This document shows, piece after piece, positions 55,901-58,183 of a DNA stretch of 64,000 nucleotides. Position numbers and translations under genes: made by a program. Numbering within the stretch: position 1 is the first letter of the stretch; every line of letters starts with the position of its first letter. The notes beneath the pieces were generated by a model. That model was not told the origin of the DNA, did not search any database, and saw only the letters and a list, made by a program, of their open reading frames with translations. The stretch is from Agelas oroides (lineage: Eukaryota > Porifera > Demospongiae > Agelasida > Agelasidae): NCBI GenBank assembly GCA_949130485.1, contig OX422183.1, positions 28,088,816 to 28,152,815 on the forward strand, read 5' to 3'.

Positions 55901-57291
55901 AAGAAGCCTTATAATGGAGTAAAGCCTTTCAGCTAGCTAATTAAGTTGCTGTGAATGTGTATTATGATAAAGCCTAGGCTTAGCGAGGTTCTGTGATCAT
56001 CTTGGGATGTGTTTTAAACTTAAACTCAATTTAAGAACTAATCATGATATGTTAATGGTTCATTTTGTAGCCCTATCTGTCAAGGGTAGCAAAGGAAACT
56101 GATGAAATCCTGCAGCATTTTCTATGCAAGCAGTTACAGAAGTATCCTGACTGCATAATGTCACAGTTTCGTTTCACTGAAGGTACTATGCAGTTTTTTT
56201 TCAAATCAGTGTAGATTAGTAAGTATAAACCTTCCACTATCTGTGTTTAGAGATAATCAACTGGTGCTGTATGGACACCTGCGGTGCAGAATGGATTTGA
56301 AAGTAACTTTCCGTTTGGTTCCAGAGCAAGTTACCAATGCTCAGACACCACAAACAATTGAATGTTCTTCCACAAACCCTAAGCCAAGTAGATATTCAGT
56401 TGTCATATCCCTACATACGTAGTGCACCTATAAATAGCAGACAAAAACTGCTCTCTTCTACATGAAAAAAATTTCATCATGGGTGCATTTCTAGCTACTA
56501 ACAGAAGAAGGATACTTTGGAGCTGACCATTTTGCTCCACATTACAACTGTACGGTAAGGTTTATCCTGTGTGTTGACAACACGATCTATAAATTGCAAA
56601 GTATATGCAACACTGAGTAATGTGCCATTCCAACCTGATGCTCTGACTACCACAGTTTTTGTAAATTCTTTCGAAAGTTTAAAGCTACCTTACTAGCTAT
56701 ACGATGCAGCTAGGCCTAAAACAACAACACTGTTGGACATGTACTCAACTTCCCAGCAGTAGCAACCATGCATCGAGTGATAGGAATGGCAGCAGTAGGT
56801 GCAGCTTTCCCATCCCACTCTCAGTACAAGTCATACTGCAATTTTCTGTATGTATACATGATTGTCATCATGGTTTGTTACTTACTTAGTTGTACATACG
56901 TGATAATTTCAGTATATGTGTTATAATATGCAAGCACTGAACTTGTGCCAGTGATCTGGCCATGTACACTTGCCATAAATTTTTAGTAAGTATGAGTGCT
57001 TGTATGGTTCATTAATAACTACTTCAAAACTTTAAACTGAGTTTGCAATCACTTGTAGCCAATAACTTCCTTTTAATTGGAGTATATACCTTTTTGTGTT
57101 TCAATCCAGATTTGATGCAATGCATTGGAAGGGAGGTGCTTCCTGTTGTTCAAAATACCTTCAACGGATTGCCTTTTGGGGCAACTACTAAAGTGATGAA
57201 TATATTTGGAGCATTACTTGGAGACGAGTTTGATACCATGGTGGAAAAAGCTGAAGATGTCCTTAAAGATACTCAACAAAAGAAAGGTTGA
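4829..57291 (+). CDS. Dynamin-superfamily large GTPase gene, 11 exons (5' end not found)
   Basis: Eleven AG/GT-bounded exons join without a phase break to 551 codons plus a TGA. Numbering from the first codon seen, the G domain shows G1 GRHKSGKST (residues 96-104), a switch I threonine run (122-125), G3 DTPG (201-204) and G4-position TQHD (264-267). A conserved-looking PVSGRWALLA stretch follows, then predicted helices and charged coiled-coil-like segments to the C-terminus. Dynamin-family proteins hydrolyse GTP to remodel or fuse membranes; which subfamily this is cannot be told by eye. The order G1, LLP plus T-rich G2, DTPG and T/NxxD with long helical flanks is typical of the Dynamin_N family. 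No initiator exon was recognised before 4829, so one or more 5' exons may be missing. TQHD is unusual, because the family normally has TKxD or NKxD. Introns are inflated by transposons, the largest being about 17.9 kb and 14.7 kb. Confidence is high for the family and moderate for the exact exon set. Confidence 0.82.
5521..6005. mobile_element. MITE with TAGTCTC...GAGACTA inverted ends
   Basis: Left end TAGTCTCACGAAAGAGTGCC and right end reading (reverse complement) CTGTAGTCTCTCAAAAGAG form inverted termini of about 24 bp. Both ends sit in TATA-type flank (GTATATA before, TATATT after), suggesting a TA or TATA target. The interior has a duplicated GGCGCTCTTTTGAGGGTGGG motif and no coding. A half-copy of the same end occurs at 10440-10550. 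Confidence 0.7.
6281..6500. repeat. Two-copy tandem duplication, period about 145 bp
   Basis: GTACATTCATAATCTGRTG at 6281 and 6426 and TTTGTGATTTTATCAC at the end of each copy mark two diverged units of about 75 bp separated by similar spacers. Confidence 0.6.
6962..7635. mobile_element. TIR element, TTAACCCTTTAACC ends about 70 bp
   Basis: The left arm from TTAACCCTTTAACCACCGAT through GTTATCAGTTGGCAC is matched in reverse by the right arm GCACCAACTGATAACATG to CAGTGGTTAAAGGG. A left TTAA is intact and the right end has GGGTTTT, which would be a mutated TTAA. The interior shows no transposase. It sits just upstream of GTPase exon 7679. An isolated arm of this family is at 35515-35634. Confidence 0.7.
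7679..7722 (+). CDS. GTPase exon 2 of those seen: short linker
   Basis: A T-rich tract and TTATAG acceptor lead into 44 bases encoding roughly EPGDNLSGDFSSVCE, with donor GAG/GTAGGT. It enters in phase 1 and leaves in phase 0, which matches both neighbours. The exon is very short and carries no domain motif, so support is only splice sites, phase and proximity to the P-loop exon. Confidence 0.55.
7789..7937 (+). CDS. GTPase exon 3 of those seen: P-loop (G1)
   Basis: The exon encodes a helix (VAAEFLETIVGPVELSKV) followed by VAFVGRHKSGKSTLINALL, a Walker A/G1 motif of the dynamin type. The lysine and serine of GKS, which bind the nucleotide phosphate and Mg, are intact. Acceptor is CCATAG and donor is GAG/GTAAGT. 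It ends in phase 2, and the split codon is completed by the first base of the 15860 exon. Confidence 0.9.
7938..8248. other. Intron sequence, no feature seen
   Basis: Downstream of the P-loop exon; a GTTGTTGTTG microsatellite-like run at 7963-7975 is the only pattern. Confidence 0.5.
8249..8835. mobile_element. Probable TIR element with CAGC(T/C)GTTCACACATG arms
   Basis: CTGTTTTCAGCTGTTCACAC near 8300 is matched in reverse by GTGTGAACGGCTGAAACCAG near 8793. The outer left end is AGCCTCATTCCAGGCC, one of several AGCCTCRTNCC(C)AGGC words in this window. Boundaries are approximate and there is no coding. Confidence 0.5.
8836..9995. other. Intron sequence without recognised gene
   Basis: Several overlapping open frames of 75-90 codons on both strands around 9239-9860 show no domain or codon signal I can recognise. 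AGCCTCGTACCCAGGCC at 9902 is another copy of the AGCCTCG terminal word. Confidence 0.4.
9996..10392. mobile_element. MITE with CCGTATATCCTC inverted ends
   Basis: Left end CCGTATATCCTCGAATATAA and the reverse complement of the right end CCGTATATCCTCAAATAAAA match at 21 of the first 23 positions. Internal copies of CCGGCGTTTAT / CGGTGTTTAT occur near both ends. No ORF is present, and no clear target duplication was seen. Confidence 0.75.
10440..10550. repeat. Partial copy of the TAGTCTC MITE
   Basis: GTAGTCTCATGAAAGAGCAC at 10439 and AATGAGTGCCCACCCC near 10532 match the terminal motifs of the 5521-6005 element, but the far end is missing. Confidence 0.5.
10645..11195 (-). repeat. Minisatellite-bearing repeat, inverted copy
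   Basis: The core is an irregular tandem of about 20-24 bp built on ATGCCAACATGCATGCACAA. Flanks at 10645-10690 (TGTCTATAGCATACATTGG) and 10960-11195 (including CAGAAACAGATTGGGAAAA) match, in reverse, the edges of 14545-15690. So a whole unit, core plus flanks, exists twice in opposite orientation. Confidence 0.75.
11196..11663. other. Intron sequence, no feature seen
   Basis: No open frame with domain features. A short palindrome CACTTTGTTATATTAACAAAG-like (GTACTTTGTTAATATAACAAAG) occurs near 11579-11601. Confidence 0.4.
11664..11722. repeat. G24 tract, 12-nt spacer, C23 tract
   Basis: Twenty-four consecutive G (11664-11687), then AATCCCAGTCCA, then twenty-three C (11700-11722). The two tracts are perfectly complementary and could form a hairpin, and each strand has a run suited to a G-quadruplex. 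Exact lengths in an assembly are prone to error. Confidence 0.85.
11723..12294. other. Intron sequence, no feature seen
   Basis: No domain-bearing open frame and no clear repeat boundary was found. Confidence 0.4.
12307..12340. repeat. Isolated end of the GGCC-AG-GGCCCAGATAA family
   Basis: GCCAGCGGCCCAGATAACTGG followed by ATTTTAAAGTCG matches the terminal bases of the long foldback element at 49041-51379. Only the end is visible here. Confidence 0.5.
12427..13008. mobile_element. TIR element, 55-bp AGTCTCG ends, 11-bp target duplication
   Basis: Inverted ends of about 55 bp start AGTCTCGCTCCCAGGCTATT on the left and, reverse complemented, AGTCTCGTGCCCAGACTATT on the right. Flanks GGGGCACAGGT and AAGGCACAAGT are an 11-bp direct duplication with three transitions. 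No transposase was found; open frames inside lack domains. It shares end motif and duplication length with the hairpins at 37625 and 59462. Confidence 0.75.
13201..13500. mobile_element. Small inverted-repeat element
   Basis: AGGGTCTGGTGTCACAAGCC (near 13236) with CCTTGGGCTTGTGG is matched in reverse by AGCCCAAGGATTTGG and ACTTGTGACACCAGACCC (13448-13481). The left side also has AGTCTTGTGCCCAGACCC, related to the AGTCTCG family. Edges are uncertain. Confidence 0.5.
13597..14066 (-). mobile_element. Truncated Tc1/IS630-like element
   Basis: Inverted ends read GATGCGCATGCGCAG ... ATGAATAAACTGTACAGGG on the left and the matching inverse on the right (CCCCCTGTACAGTTTATTC ... GCGCATGCGCAT). The interior carries only the start of a transposase reading frame on the minus strand (13777-13962). 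The element is therefore a deletion derivative that could move only if supplied in trans. Confidence 0.65.
13777..13962 (-). pseudogene. Tc1/IS630-type transposase N-terminal fragment
   Basis: A 61-codon frame begins MATARSSCEA and contains YSDDHRWRIVQQ, LSVREVAGNLCIDPSTV and a following short helix. This is the usual layout of the N-terminal helix-turn-helix of IS630/Tc1 transposases (DNA binding, recognition of the inverted ends). The DDE/D catalytic domain is absent; the frame stops at 13777 and the element's far end follows shortly. Assigned from motif pattern only. Confidence 0.6.
14067..14544. other. Intron sequence, no feature seen
   Basis: Only short open frames without recognisable domains. 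Confidence 0.4.
14545..15690 (+). repeat. Minisatellite-bearing repeat, direct copy, split by an insertion
   Basis: Tandem units on TTGTGCATGCATGTTGGCAT lie at about 14715-14950 and 15490-15660, separated by the element at 14951-15478. Outer flanks match 10645-11195 in reverse. Units at 15566-15650 are the most regular (ATGTTGGCATGTTGTACATGC, 21 bp). Confidence 0.75.
14951..15478. mobile_element. TIR element AGCCTCGTTCCCAGGC, inserted in the minisatellite
   Basis: Left end AGCCTCGTTCCCAGGC, then GAGCCTGGTACACACT. The right side carries AGTGTGTACCAGGCTCTC in inverse. An inner inverted pair CCGTTACACTAACC (15069) / TTTAGTGTAGCGGA (15406) is also present. A second, left-truncated copy lies at 51386-51826. 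No ORF is recognisable as a transposase. Confidence 0.65.
15860..15938 (+). CDS. GTPase exon 4 of those seen: switch I (G2)
   Basis: Joined to the P-loop exon it reads ALLSKR then LLPSSQLNTTATVT. This is the usual LLP plus threonine-rich G2 region of dynamin-like proteins, where a threonine coordinates Mg. Acceptor is GCTGTAG; donor GAG/GTTTGT is weaker than its neighbours. It ends in phase 0. It lies 7.9 kb from the preceding exon, across a MITE-rich intron. Confidence 0.85.
16140..16400. repeat. Dispersed repeat (second copy at 25285-25545)
   Basis: The two share CTCAGGTAGGTTAA at the start, AGCTTTGYNAGCATTATTCT in the middle and ATATGYCTGACTYRCARAAG near the end, in the same order. No coding and no terminal repeats were seen. 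Confidence 0.6.
16740..17050. repeat. Dispersed repeat, copy 2 (see 1770-2345)
   Basis: Collinear with the first copy but internally deleted. It ends shortly before the GTPase exon at 17187. Confidence 0.6.
17187..17294 (+). CDS. GTPase exon 5 of those seen: between G2 and G3
   Basis: This is a 36-codon open exon in phase 0 at both ends, with acceptor ACTGTAG and donor CAG/GTATGT. It encodes a polar segment (KGNNTLLAKDEHQISECIEV) at the position where dynamins carry a variable stretch before the strand leading to DTPG. It has no hallmark motif of its own; phase and position support it. Confidence 0.72.
17847..18095 (+). other. Open frame after a plausible splice acceptor; possible alternative terminal exon
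   Basis: After TAATTAACAG a phase-0 frame of 82 codons reads through NGELFMHTLLSNGIISRHIM and LVMSLEERIKKGNPVVLHV to a TAG. It would be in phase with the exon ending at 17294 and would truncate the protein before switch II. It has no recognisable domain, so it may equally be chance. Confidence 0.3.
18973..20961 (-). pseudogene. Helitron PIF1-type helicase domain
   Basis: Walker A IIVSGTAGTGKS lies at about 20222-20265, followed by MAPTGVAAFNVGG. After a frameshift come LIIDEMSMLG (Walker B, about 20020-20045) and LVGDFGQLPPV. Later motifs are ARVMLTSNLW and AWAITIHKAQGLTLDKVVID, which match SF1 motifs of PIF1 helicases. A glutamine run (CAG/CAA repeat, 20606-20630) precedes Walker A in a long acidic spacer. 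An in-frame stop splits the last third. Confidence 0.8.
21170..22369 (-). pseudogene. Helitron Rep region: HUH nuclease and tyrosine motif
   Basis: From about 22369 a Helitron N-terminal-like region (LNTEMRWCALQTGCVYIRQ) leads to HHGSPHVHGLAWLPG, where HVH at about 21678-21686 is the metal-binding HUH pair. Further on YCGKYVTKCEPRSQSL (about 21205-21245) carries the two tyrosines of the YxxxY-like catalytic motif. Both motifs are intact in sequence, but a frameshift separates them. Confidence 0.75.
23083..23754 (-). repeat. Approximately 60-bp coding tandem repeat at the Helitron protein N-terminus
   Basis: Roughly nine units of about 20 residues follow the pattern HERRAAELPEARQTRLATDL, with variants KAAEQPEAGQARLDTERKR. 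They are highly charged and probably helical. Similar arginine/glutamate-rich repeats precede many animal Helitron and PIF1-like ORFs. Adjacent units are nearly identical in DNA, implying recent homogenisation. Confidence 0.75.
23993..24882. other. Intron sequence, no gene; G13 tract
   Basis: No domain-bearing frame. A run of 13 G at 24852-24864 precedes the 34-bp tandem array. Confidence 0.45.
24883..25140. repeat. 34-bp tandem array, about 7 units
   Basis: Repeats of AGAGCAATATTCGGATACAG plus CTCTGTTAYGTCA recur every 34 bp at 24903, 24937, 24971, 25005 and 25039 (position of the GATACAG word), and continue less regularly to 25115. Units alternate slightly between CACAGAGC and ATGGAGC starts. 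Confidence 0.85.
25285..25545. repeat. Dispersed repeat, copy 2 (see 16140-16400)
   Basis: Same order of shared blocks as the copy at 16140, with internal differences. Confidence 0.55.
25858..26796. mobile_element. TTAA-target element, copy 1 (939 bp)
   Basis: Ends GGTAGGACAACCTTGAATC and GATTCAAGGTTGTCCTACC are inverted and flanked by TTAA on the left and TTAC on the right. A close copy in the same orientation lies at 46364-47337. The interior has no transposase; the 169-codon frame at 26018-26527 is Pro/Ser/Thr-rich, and its counterpart in the other copy is broken, so it is probably not coding. TTAA targets are typical of piggyBac and Kolobok elements. Confidence 0.8.
26825..27240. repeat. 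A/T-rich minisatellite GGATTTATAAATACRAACT
   Basis: About 15 irregular units of 25-30 bp on GATTTATAAATACRAACTYT run through this stretch. Very low GC contrasts with the neighbouring DNA, and the sequence is likely to unwind easily. Confidence 0.8.
27321..27449. repeat. Dispersed repeat, copy 2 (see 3669-3798)
   Basis: Nearly identical to the first copy over about 130 bp, direct orientation. Confidence 0.75.
27450..28177. other. Intron sequence with C20 tract, no gene
   Basis: A run of 20 C at 27618-27637. AATGAATCTCATTAAAGGG-type words resemble the adjacent dispersed repeat. No coding signal was recognised. Confidence 0.45.
28178..28291. repeat. Near-perfect hairpin, arms about 55 bp
   Basis: TAATTTAATAATAATTAAC ... 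GTACAGCTTACC is followed, after one base, by GGTAAGCTGTACC ... TTAATTAATTATTAAATTA. The arms differ only by small indels in the A/T-rich outer part. The tip is C flanked by ACC/GGT. It could be a minimal foldback MITE or the stem of a structured RNA. Confidence 0.85.
28786..30237. mobile_element. TIR element AGGGGACTTAAGGCCTRG carrying a signal-peptide ORF
   Basis: Left end AGGGGACTTAAGGCCTGG and the reverse complement of the right end AGGGGACTTAAGGCCTAG are inverted. The interior includes a CTTT microsatellite near 29025-29048 and the small ORF at 29351. Related sequence occurs at 3073-3345, and a short match to 29215-29290 occurs near 36566-36640. The outer ends resemble the 58534/62474 ends. 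No transposase was seen. Confidence 0.65.
29351..29542 (+). CDS. Small secreted-type ORF inside a transposable element
   Basis: A 63-codon frame starts MTSFGHLLVVVCVSLLCCSF, a classic signal peptide with a hydrophobic core and small residues (AAT) before a likely cleavage site. It continues with KVKLPKLTSGDCGINRQL and ends ADFWNNA. Two cysteines precede the core end and one follows it. The mature part would be only about 40 residues, so it may be the first exon of a captured secreted-protein gene. The partial copy at 3073-3345 keeps the layout but is frameshifted. Whether it is expressed is unknown. Confidence 0.4.
   Translation: MTSFGHLLVVVCVSLLCCSFAATGEVIPKVKLPKLTSGDCGINRQLTNTERMTNDAADFWNNA
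30238..32361. other. Intron sequence, possible degraded coding at 30900-31570
   Basis: Overlapping plus-strand frames at 30927-31148 and 31160-31549 contain cysteine-bearing pieces (CSLCLSTFHGTSSKCP) and HNGKEIWFNFNQRDALGGTA. They may be remains of one gene or element, but I recognise no family and the frames are broken. The rest (31570-32360) shows nothing. Confidence 0.35.
32366..33171. mobile_element. TTAA|CCCTCGGC element, piggyBac-type ends, non-autonomous
   Basis: TTAA at 32362-32365 and 33172-33175 flanks inverted ends CCCTCGGCACG / CGCGCCGAGGG. TTAA followed by CCCT is the classic piggyBac boundary. The interior has three CATGTACATACATATTG-type repeats (32608-32700), a long palindrome (32716-33041) and a CAGA microsatellite (33100-33131). 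No transposase is present. Confidence 0.75.
32716..33041. repeat. Long palindrome inside the TTAA element, arms about 150 bp
   Basis: The left arm from GCCTTCAAACCGAACGAGG to CTGGGATCCCGGGAGT is matched in reverse by ACTCCCGGGATCCCAG to CCTCGTTCGGTTTGAAGCC. A GC-rich tip lies around 32865-32882. The few mismatches are scattered. Confidence 0.85.
33260..33873. mobile_element. MITE with AGGCCCGTAG inverted ends
   Basis: AGGCCCGTAGGTAGGGGGGG on the left and CTGGCTACGGGCCT on the right are inverted. The right end has CCCTTCTAAAAATCCTGGC, and the interior has GGGGGAGCATGCCCCCAGA, a motif also present at 52870-52895 and 54280-54300. No transposase was recognised. Confidence 0.6.
33874..35222. other. 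Intron sequence, no gene recognised
   Basis: Short open frames only. A loose repeat of CATAGGTCTCCC / TACAGGTCTCCC with TACCCTTG occurs three times at 34495-34610. Confidence 0.4.
35223..35451 (+). CDS. GTPase exon 6 of those seen: switch II (G3)
   Basis: Reads in phase 0 as a beta strand, then RLIDTPGQG, then ILKSSAAFVFVMPYSQLGDRED and a helix. DTPG is the G3 motif; the aspartate and glycine contact Mg and the gamma phosphate. The downstream strand corresponds to the FVF/VVNA strand seen before G4 in the family. Acceptor is TATTAG and donor is G/GTAATG, leaving in phase 1. The preceding intron is about 17.9 kb and holds the Helitron. Confidence 0.9.
35515..35634. repeat. Isolated arm of the TTAACCCTTTAACC family
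   Basis: GTACCAACTGATAACATGCAC through ACACTCGTCATCAGTGGTTG matches the right arm of the 6962-7635 element. GTGAAAGGGTTAA follows at 35624. It is likely a collapsed or very short copy. Confidence 0.55.
35640..37613. other. Intron sequence; repeat fragments, no gene recognised
   Basis: A minus-strand open frame of 194 codons (36173-36757) is His/Thr/Tyr-rich with no domain. It overlaps a duplicated TATGTGGAAGGCTGTGGAGT word and a patch similar to 29215-29290, so it is probably repeat-derived chance. A GC-rich hairpin (CCCACCCGCACTTCGTGTGGG) lies near 36856. Confidence 0.4.
37625..37701. mobile_element. 77-bp hairpin element with perfect 11-bp target duplication
   Basis: AGCCTTGTCCCCAGGTCACT and its near-inverse AGTGGCCTGGGGACGAGGCT bound a short loop. 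The flanks ACAAATACCAT (37614-37624 and 37702-37712) are identical. The ends match the AGCCTCGTTCCCAGGC word scattered through the window. Confidence 0.85.
38085..38145 (+). repeat. tRNA-like promoter remnant (possible SINE head)
   Basis: GTGCAGTGGTAGAGCAAACT looks like a tRNA D-arm/A box, and AGTATTCAAATTCTGG about 16 bases on looks like a degraded T-arm/B box. The spacing is too short for an intact tRNA, and no anticodon arm can be drawn. The best reading is a tRNA pseudogene or tRNA-derived SINE fragment. Confidence 0.35.
38765..39107 (+). CDS. GTPase exon 7 of those seen: G4 region and start of the helical domain
   Basis: Enters in phase 1 after ACACAG and leaves in phase 2 at AAG/GTTTGA, giving about 114 residues. 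It contains GRLLIVVTQHDL, where the family has TKxD or NKxD for guanine specificity, then LDISNLVIPVSGRWALLA in the G5 position. A charged helix follows, with DIAERLEVASNIRKL resembling the region after the G domain in dynamin-like proteins. The open frame also runs on both sides into intron sequence, so exon edges rest on splice sites and phase. Confidence 0.85.
39108..40681. other. Intron sequence, no gene or clear repeat
   Basis: Only short open frames. The frame of the upstream exon continues about 30 codons into the intron before a stop. Confidence 0.45.
40682..40809 (+). CDS. GTPase exon 8 of those seen: stalk helix
   Basis: Acceptor TTCTCCAG and donor GAG/GTTAGT bound 128 bases reading from phase 2 to phase 1. 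They encode a helix-rich segment with TRSKFRGALKLAVEKLQSEL and no helix breakers. Its position after the G domain suits the dynamin bundle or stalk region. No diagnostic motif is present. Confidence 0.75.
40853..41019. mobile_element. 167-bp foldback MITE, ACACTCTAGGTAGG ends
   Basis: ACACTCTAGGTAGGACTTTA and the reverse complement of the right end ACACTCTAGGTAGGGCTTCA match, and the match continues through GATGCAGTAA to near the centre. The whole element is one imperfect stem. There is no coding. Confidence 0.75.
41160..41351 (+). CDS. Candidate first exon of an unrecognised protein or alternative transcript
   Basis: ATG at 41160 opens 64 codons ending at a good donor (AAGTAT/GTAAGC) in phase 0. 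The product contains SPNKLVDLCLECMAGAQND and DAGRLAGRLVWEAGKHVAKV, which looks helical and protein-like in composition. Phase 0 does not fit the exon at 55462 but would fit the one at 56071. It could be an alternative promoter exon, part of a nested gene, or chance. No family was recognised. Confidence 0.35.
41352..41699. other. Intron sequence, no feature seen
   Basis: No gene or repeat boundary recognised. Confidence 0.4.
41700..43380 (+). mobile_element. CR1-like non-LTR retrotransposon fragment, 5'-truncated and internally deleted
   Basis: The translated pieces run from the endonuclease-RT linker through the N-terminal RT region, then the YADD catalytic region and the C-terminal thumb-like LVRPHTEYACAIWDPHL. 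The 3' end is an A/T-rich tail (AATAAATAAAAAATAAATTA) at about 43359-43380. 5' truncation is usual for LINE insertions. Frameshifts and stops make it inactive. Confidence 0.8.
41709..43016 (+). pseudogene. LINE reverse transcriptase, broken
   Basis: Frame pieces include the segment ending STKATGADG (about 42299-42325). This is followed directly by SGVPQGSVLG (about 42333-42362), although roughly 130 residues normally separate these motifs, so the RT palm core is deleted. MYADD follows at about 42430-42444 after a frameshift, and the C-terminal region lies at 42771-43016. A TGA near 41887 also breaks the upstream frame. Transposition would require the missing palm motifs. Confidence 0.8.
43397..43930. 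repeat. Dispersed repeat, copy 1 (second copy at 55672-55985)
   Basis: AAAGGACC, GGACATCYAATCTSAGT, TGGCTCCTCCCTKGAG and AGCTT-rich ends occur in the same order in both. This copy has an extra GC-rich block with CGCG words (43575-43700). The second copy begins just after the 55462-55598 exon's donor. Confidence 0.6.
43931..45149. other. Intron sequence; unassigned minus-strand ORF
   Basis: A minus-strand frame of 108 codons (44043-44369; MEKSAPNHGGTFSLENECSF start) has ordinary amino acid composition but no recognisable domain, promoter or good splice partner. It may be a repeat-derived frame. Nothing else was recognised. Confidence 0.3.
45150..45663. mobile_element. TIR element with TTTAACCCTTTAAAC ends
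   Basis: CTTTAACCCTTTAAACACTG on the left and GGGTTTAAAGGGGTTTAAGC on the right are inverted over about 17 bp and resemble the ends of 6962-7635. The interior is GC-rich with GCGCACCAGCGCGCAGAG and CTGCGCAGTGCGCAG palindromes near 45576-45620. Confidence 0.5.
45748..47359. mobile_element. Outer TIR element TACCGTACTACCTCTAATTTAA, split by a TTAA insertion
   Basis: TACCGTACTACCTCTAATTT and, on the right, AAATTAGAGGTAGTACGGTA are inverted. Subterminal CTCTAATTATTCCGGAC words recur at 45778, 45860 and 46320. The element at 46364-47337 lies inside, leaving only about 22 bp of the right end. The outer element is therefore the older one. Confidence 0.75.
46364..47337. mobile_element. TTAA-target element, copy 2 (974 bp), nested
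   Basis: Perfect TTAA on both sides (46360-46363, 47338-47341). Ends are TGTAGGACAACCTTGAATC and GATTCAAGGTTGTCCTACC. The interior is collinear with 25858-26796 with small indels. No transposase. Confidence 0.85.
47360..49040. other. Intron sequence, no gene recognised; G15 tract at the right edge
   Basis: Short open frames only. A run of 15 G (49029-49043) directly abuts and overlaps the first bases of the following foldback element. Confidence 0.4.
49041..51379. mobile_element. Long-arm foldback element, arms about 620 bp
   Basis: The left arm 49041-49669 starts GGGCCAGTGGCCCAGATAAT. The right arm (50757-51379) reverse-complemented starts TGGGCCAGCGGCCCAAATAA, and the two stay closely matched through a 78-codon frame that is nearly identical in both (78 residues with one visible substitution). 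The centre carries the nested hairpin at 50247-50383 and otherwise unique sequence with no recognised transposase. The G tract hides any left target duplication. Confidence 0.8.
50247..50383. repeat. Three copies of a 40-bp unit, one inverted
   Basis: The unit CTATCGAGCTAGACCAAGCT plus TCTCTCACTCGCCGGAAGTTG occurs first in this orientation. It then occurs twice in the opposite orientation in tandem (CAACTTCCGGCGAG...), so a perfect hairpin is followed by an extra arm. It sits at the centre of the 49041-51379 element. Confidence 0.85.
51386..51826. mobile_element. Truncated copy of the AGCCTCGTTCCCAGGC element
   Basis: GTTACACTAACCTSAG... and AACAGTGTGTACC ... GCGCCTGGGAACGAGGCTA match 15071-15478 and its end. 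The left terminus is missing where it abuts the foldback element ending at 51379. Confidence 0.65.
51837..55331. mobile_element. 3.5-kb foldback element, arms about 1.1 kb, perfect 10-bp target duplication
   Basis: It starts GGGATCGTCTAAG and ends CTTAGACGATCCC, and ATATTTCAAG flanks both sides (51827-51836, 55332-55341). The left arm runs to about 52943 and the right arm starts at about 54226, almost identical throughout (65- and 63-codon frames repeat without change). An extra copy of the terminal 275 bp lies at about 53950-54225. No transposase was found. Long arms and 8-11-bp duplications suit Mutator-like elements, which is inference. Confidence 0.85.
53950..54225. repeat. Internal third copy of the foldback element's end
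   Basis: Reads from about GCTAGCTCTGAGCTGTACAG through ATGGAGCTATGTGAACTTAG and ACGATCCC, the same as 55055-55331. It directly abuts the start of the right arm, so the inner region carries its own terminus. Confidence 0.8.
55462..55598 (+). CDS. GTPase exon 9 of those seen: coiled-coil-like helix
   Basis: Enters in phase 1 after TTTCGTCAG and leaves in phase 0 at AGG/GTAAAA. It encodes a strongly helical stretch (MEECLKYIEQAEQTLQNDVE) suited to a stalk. It begins 131 bp after a transposon ending at 55331, so the insertion came close to this acceptor. Confidence 0.75.
55672..55985. repeat. Dispersed repeat, copy 2 (see 43397-43930)
   Basis: Shares GGACATCTAATCTCAGT, GATGCACTTACTG and TTTCTGGCTCCTCCCTGG blocks with the first copy. 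It lies within the intron between the 55462 and 56071 exons. Confidence 0.6.
56071..56182 (+). CDS. GTPase exon 10 of those seen
   Basis: Acceptor TTTTGTAG and donor AAG/GTACTA bound 112 bases, phase 0 to phase 1. They encode a helical segment (VAKETDEILQHFLCKQLQKY) followed by PDCIMSQFRFTE. No motif is present; support comes from the splice sites, phase and closeness to the flanking exons. Confidence 0.7.
56183..57109. other. Intron between the last two exons
   Basis: A patch at 56255-56330 (TGGTGCTGTATGGACACCTG, ATGGATTTGAAAGTAACTT) resembles 63400-63450 and marks another dispersed repeat. No other feature was recognised. Confidence 0.45.
57110..57291 (+). CDS. GTPase last exon seen, probably terminal
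   Basis: Acceptor TCAATCCAG leads into an open frame in phase 1 that ends KDTQQKKG and TGA at 57289-57291. The middle part (FNGLPFGATTKVMNIFGALL) is mildly hydrophobic and could be a membrane-contact segment, which is inference. A weak GTTGAT overlaps the end and could be a donor, but the immediate in-frame stop favours a terminal exon. No clear AATAAA was seen soon downstream. Confidence 0.72.
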
Positions 57292-58183
57292 TATAATTAT
57301 TTTGATGCATCCATCATCATCATAGCATATGCCATAGCTACGTATGTAGAGTGGCCTTGAAAAAAGGTGCCACTATATAAAAAATTATAATTATGTTTTA
57401 AAGTATGCTTTATAAAGGTCCTTGTGAGCCTTACCAGTCATTCTCAAGTGTTTTTGTGAGTAATAAGACAACTAGTTGCTGGAAAGCATTGCTGATATAC
57501 CAGGCTTGCTAGTTGACACACAAAATGCCAACATGTGGCCAGAATTTTTACAACCTTTAGCACCCATAGGTAGCTTCCAGCTGTTTATTGGCACAGCTGG
57601 GTGTTTTTGAGTTGGTACATAGAATCAAGTCGACCAATGCATAAATAGTTGGGGTGTCCCATAGGGACTTTCCCCCAAAACCACGTGCGAAGTTTTCCTA
57701 CCAATCAAGGTGAACTTAGTAGTGCCACGAAAAGCTTGTATCCCAAGCACTATTGGTTTTATAACGAATAGTTTCTAGCTATTCATCTAAACAACAGTGT
57801 ACCTTTGCTCGAAGTTTTGCCACGGATTTCCCATCAATTTCCAATCCATATTGAGTAACCCACACTTCTACTTGTTATAGCTTATTCATCAACATGAGAC
57901 AAAAGAGCCAATATCTTCTCTCATATCCACAAGATGTATTTTTTACATGCACATTGGGGGTGTAGGGTTAACTACAATTCACCTAATTTTATTTTTAGCC
58001 AAGCTTTCATAATCATGACAGAAGCTATAACAAATAAGCCATTAAGCAGCATGTAATTCTGTGTATGGCACTCACAATATAATATCCTCAAGGAACACAA
58101 ACTGTTCAGTGATTCACAAGTGTTCCAGTCTTATGCTTAGACATGCATTGACTAAAATTAATATTGATAGCAGTTACATAATT
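57292..58183. other. 3' flank of the GTPase gene
   Basis: No clear polyadenylation hexamer close to the stop codon and no further open frame with domains was found. Confidence 0.4.
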
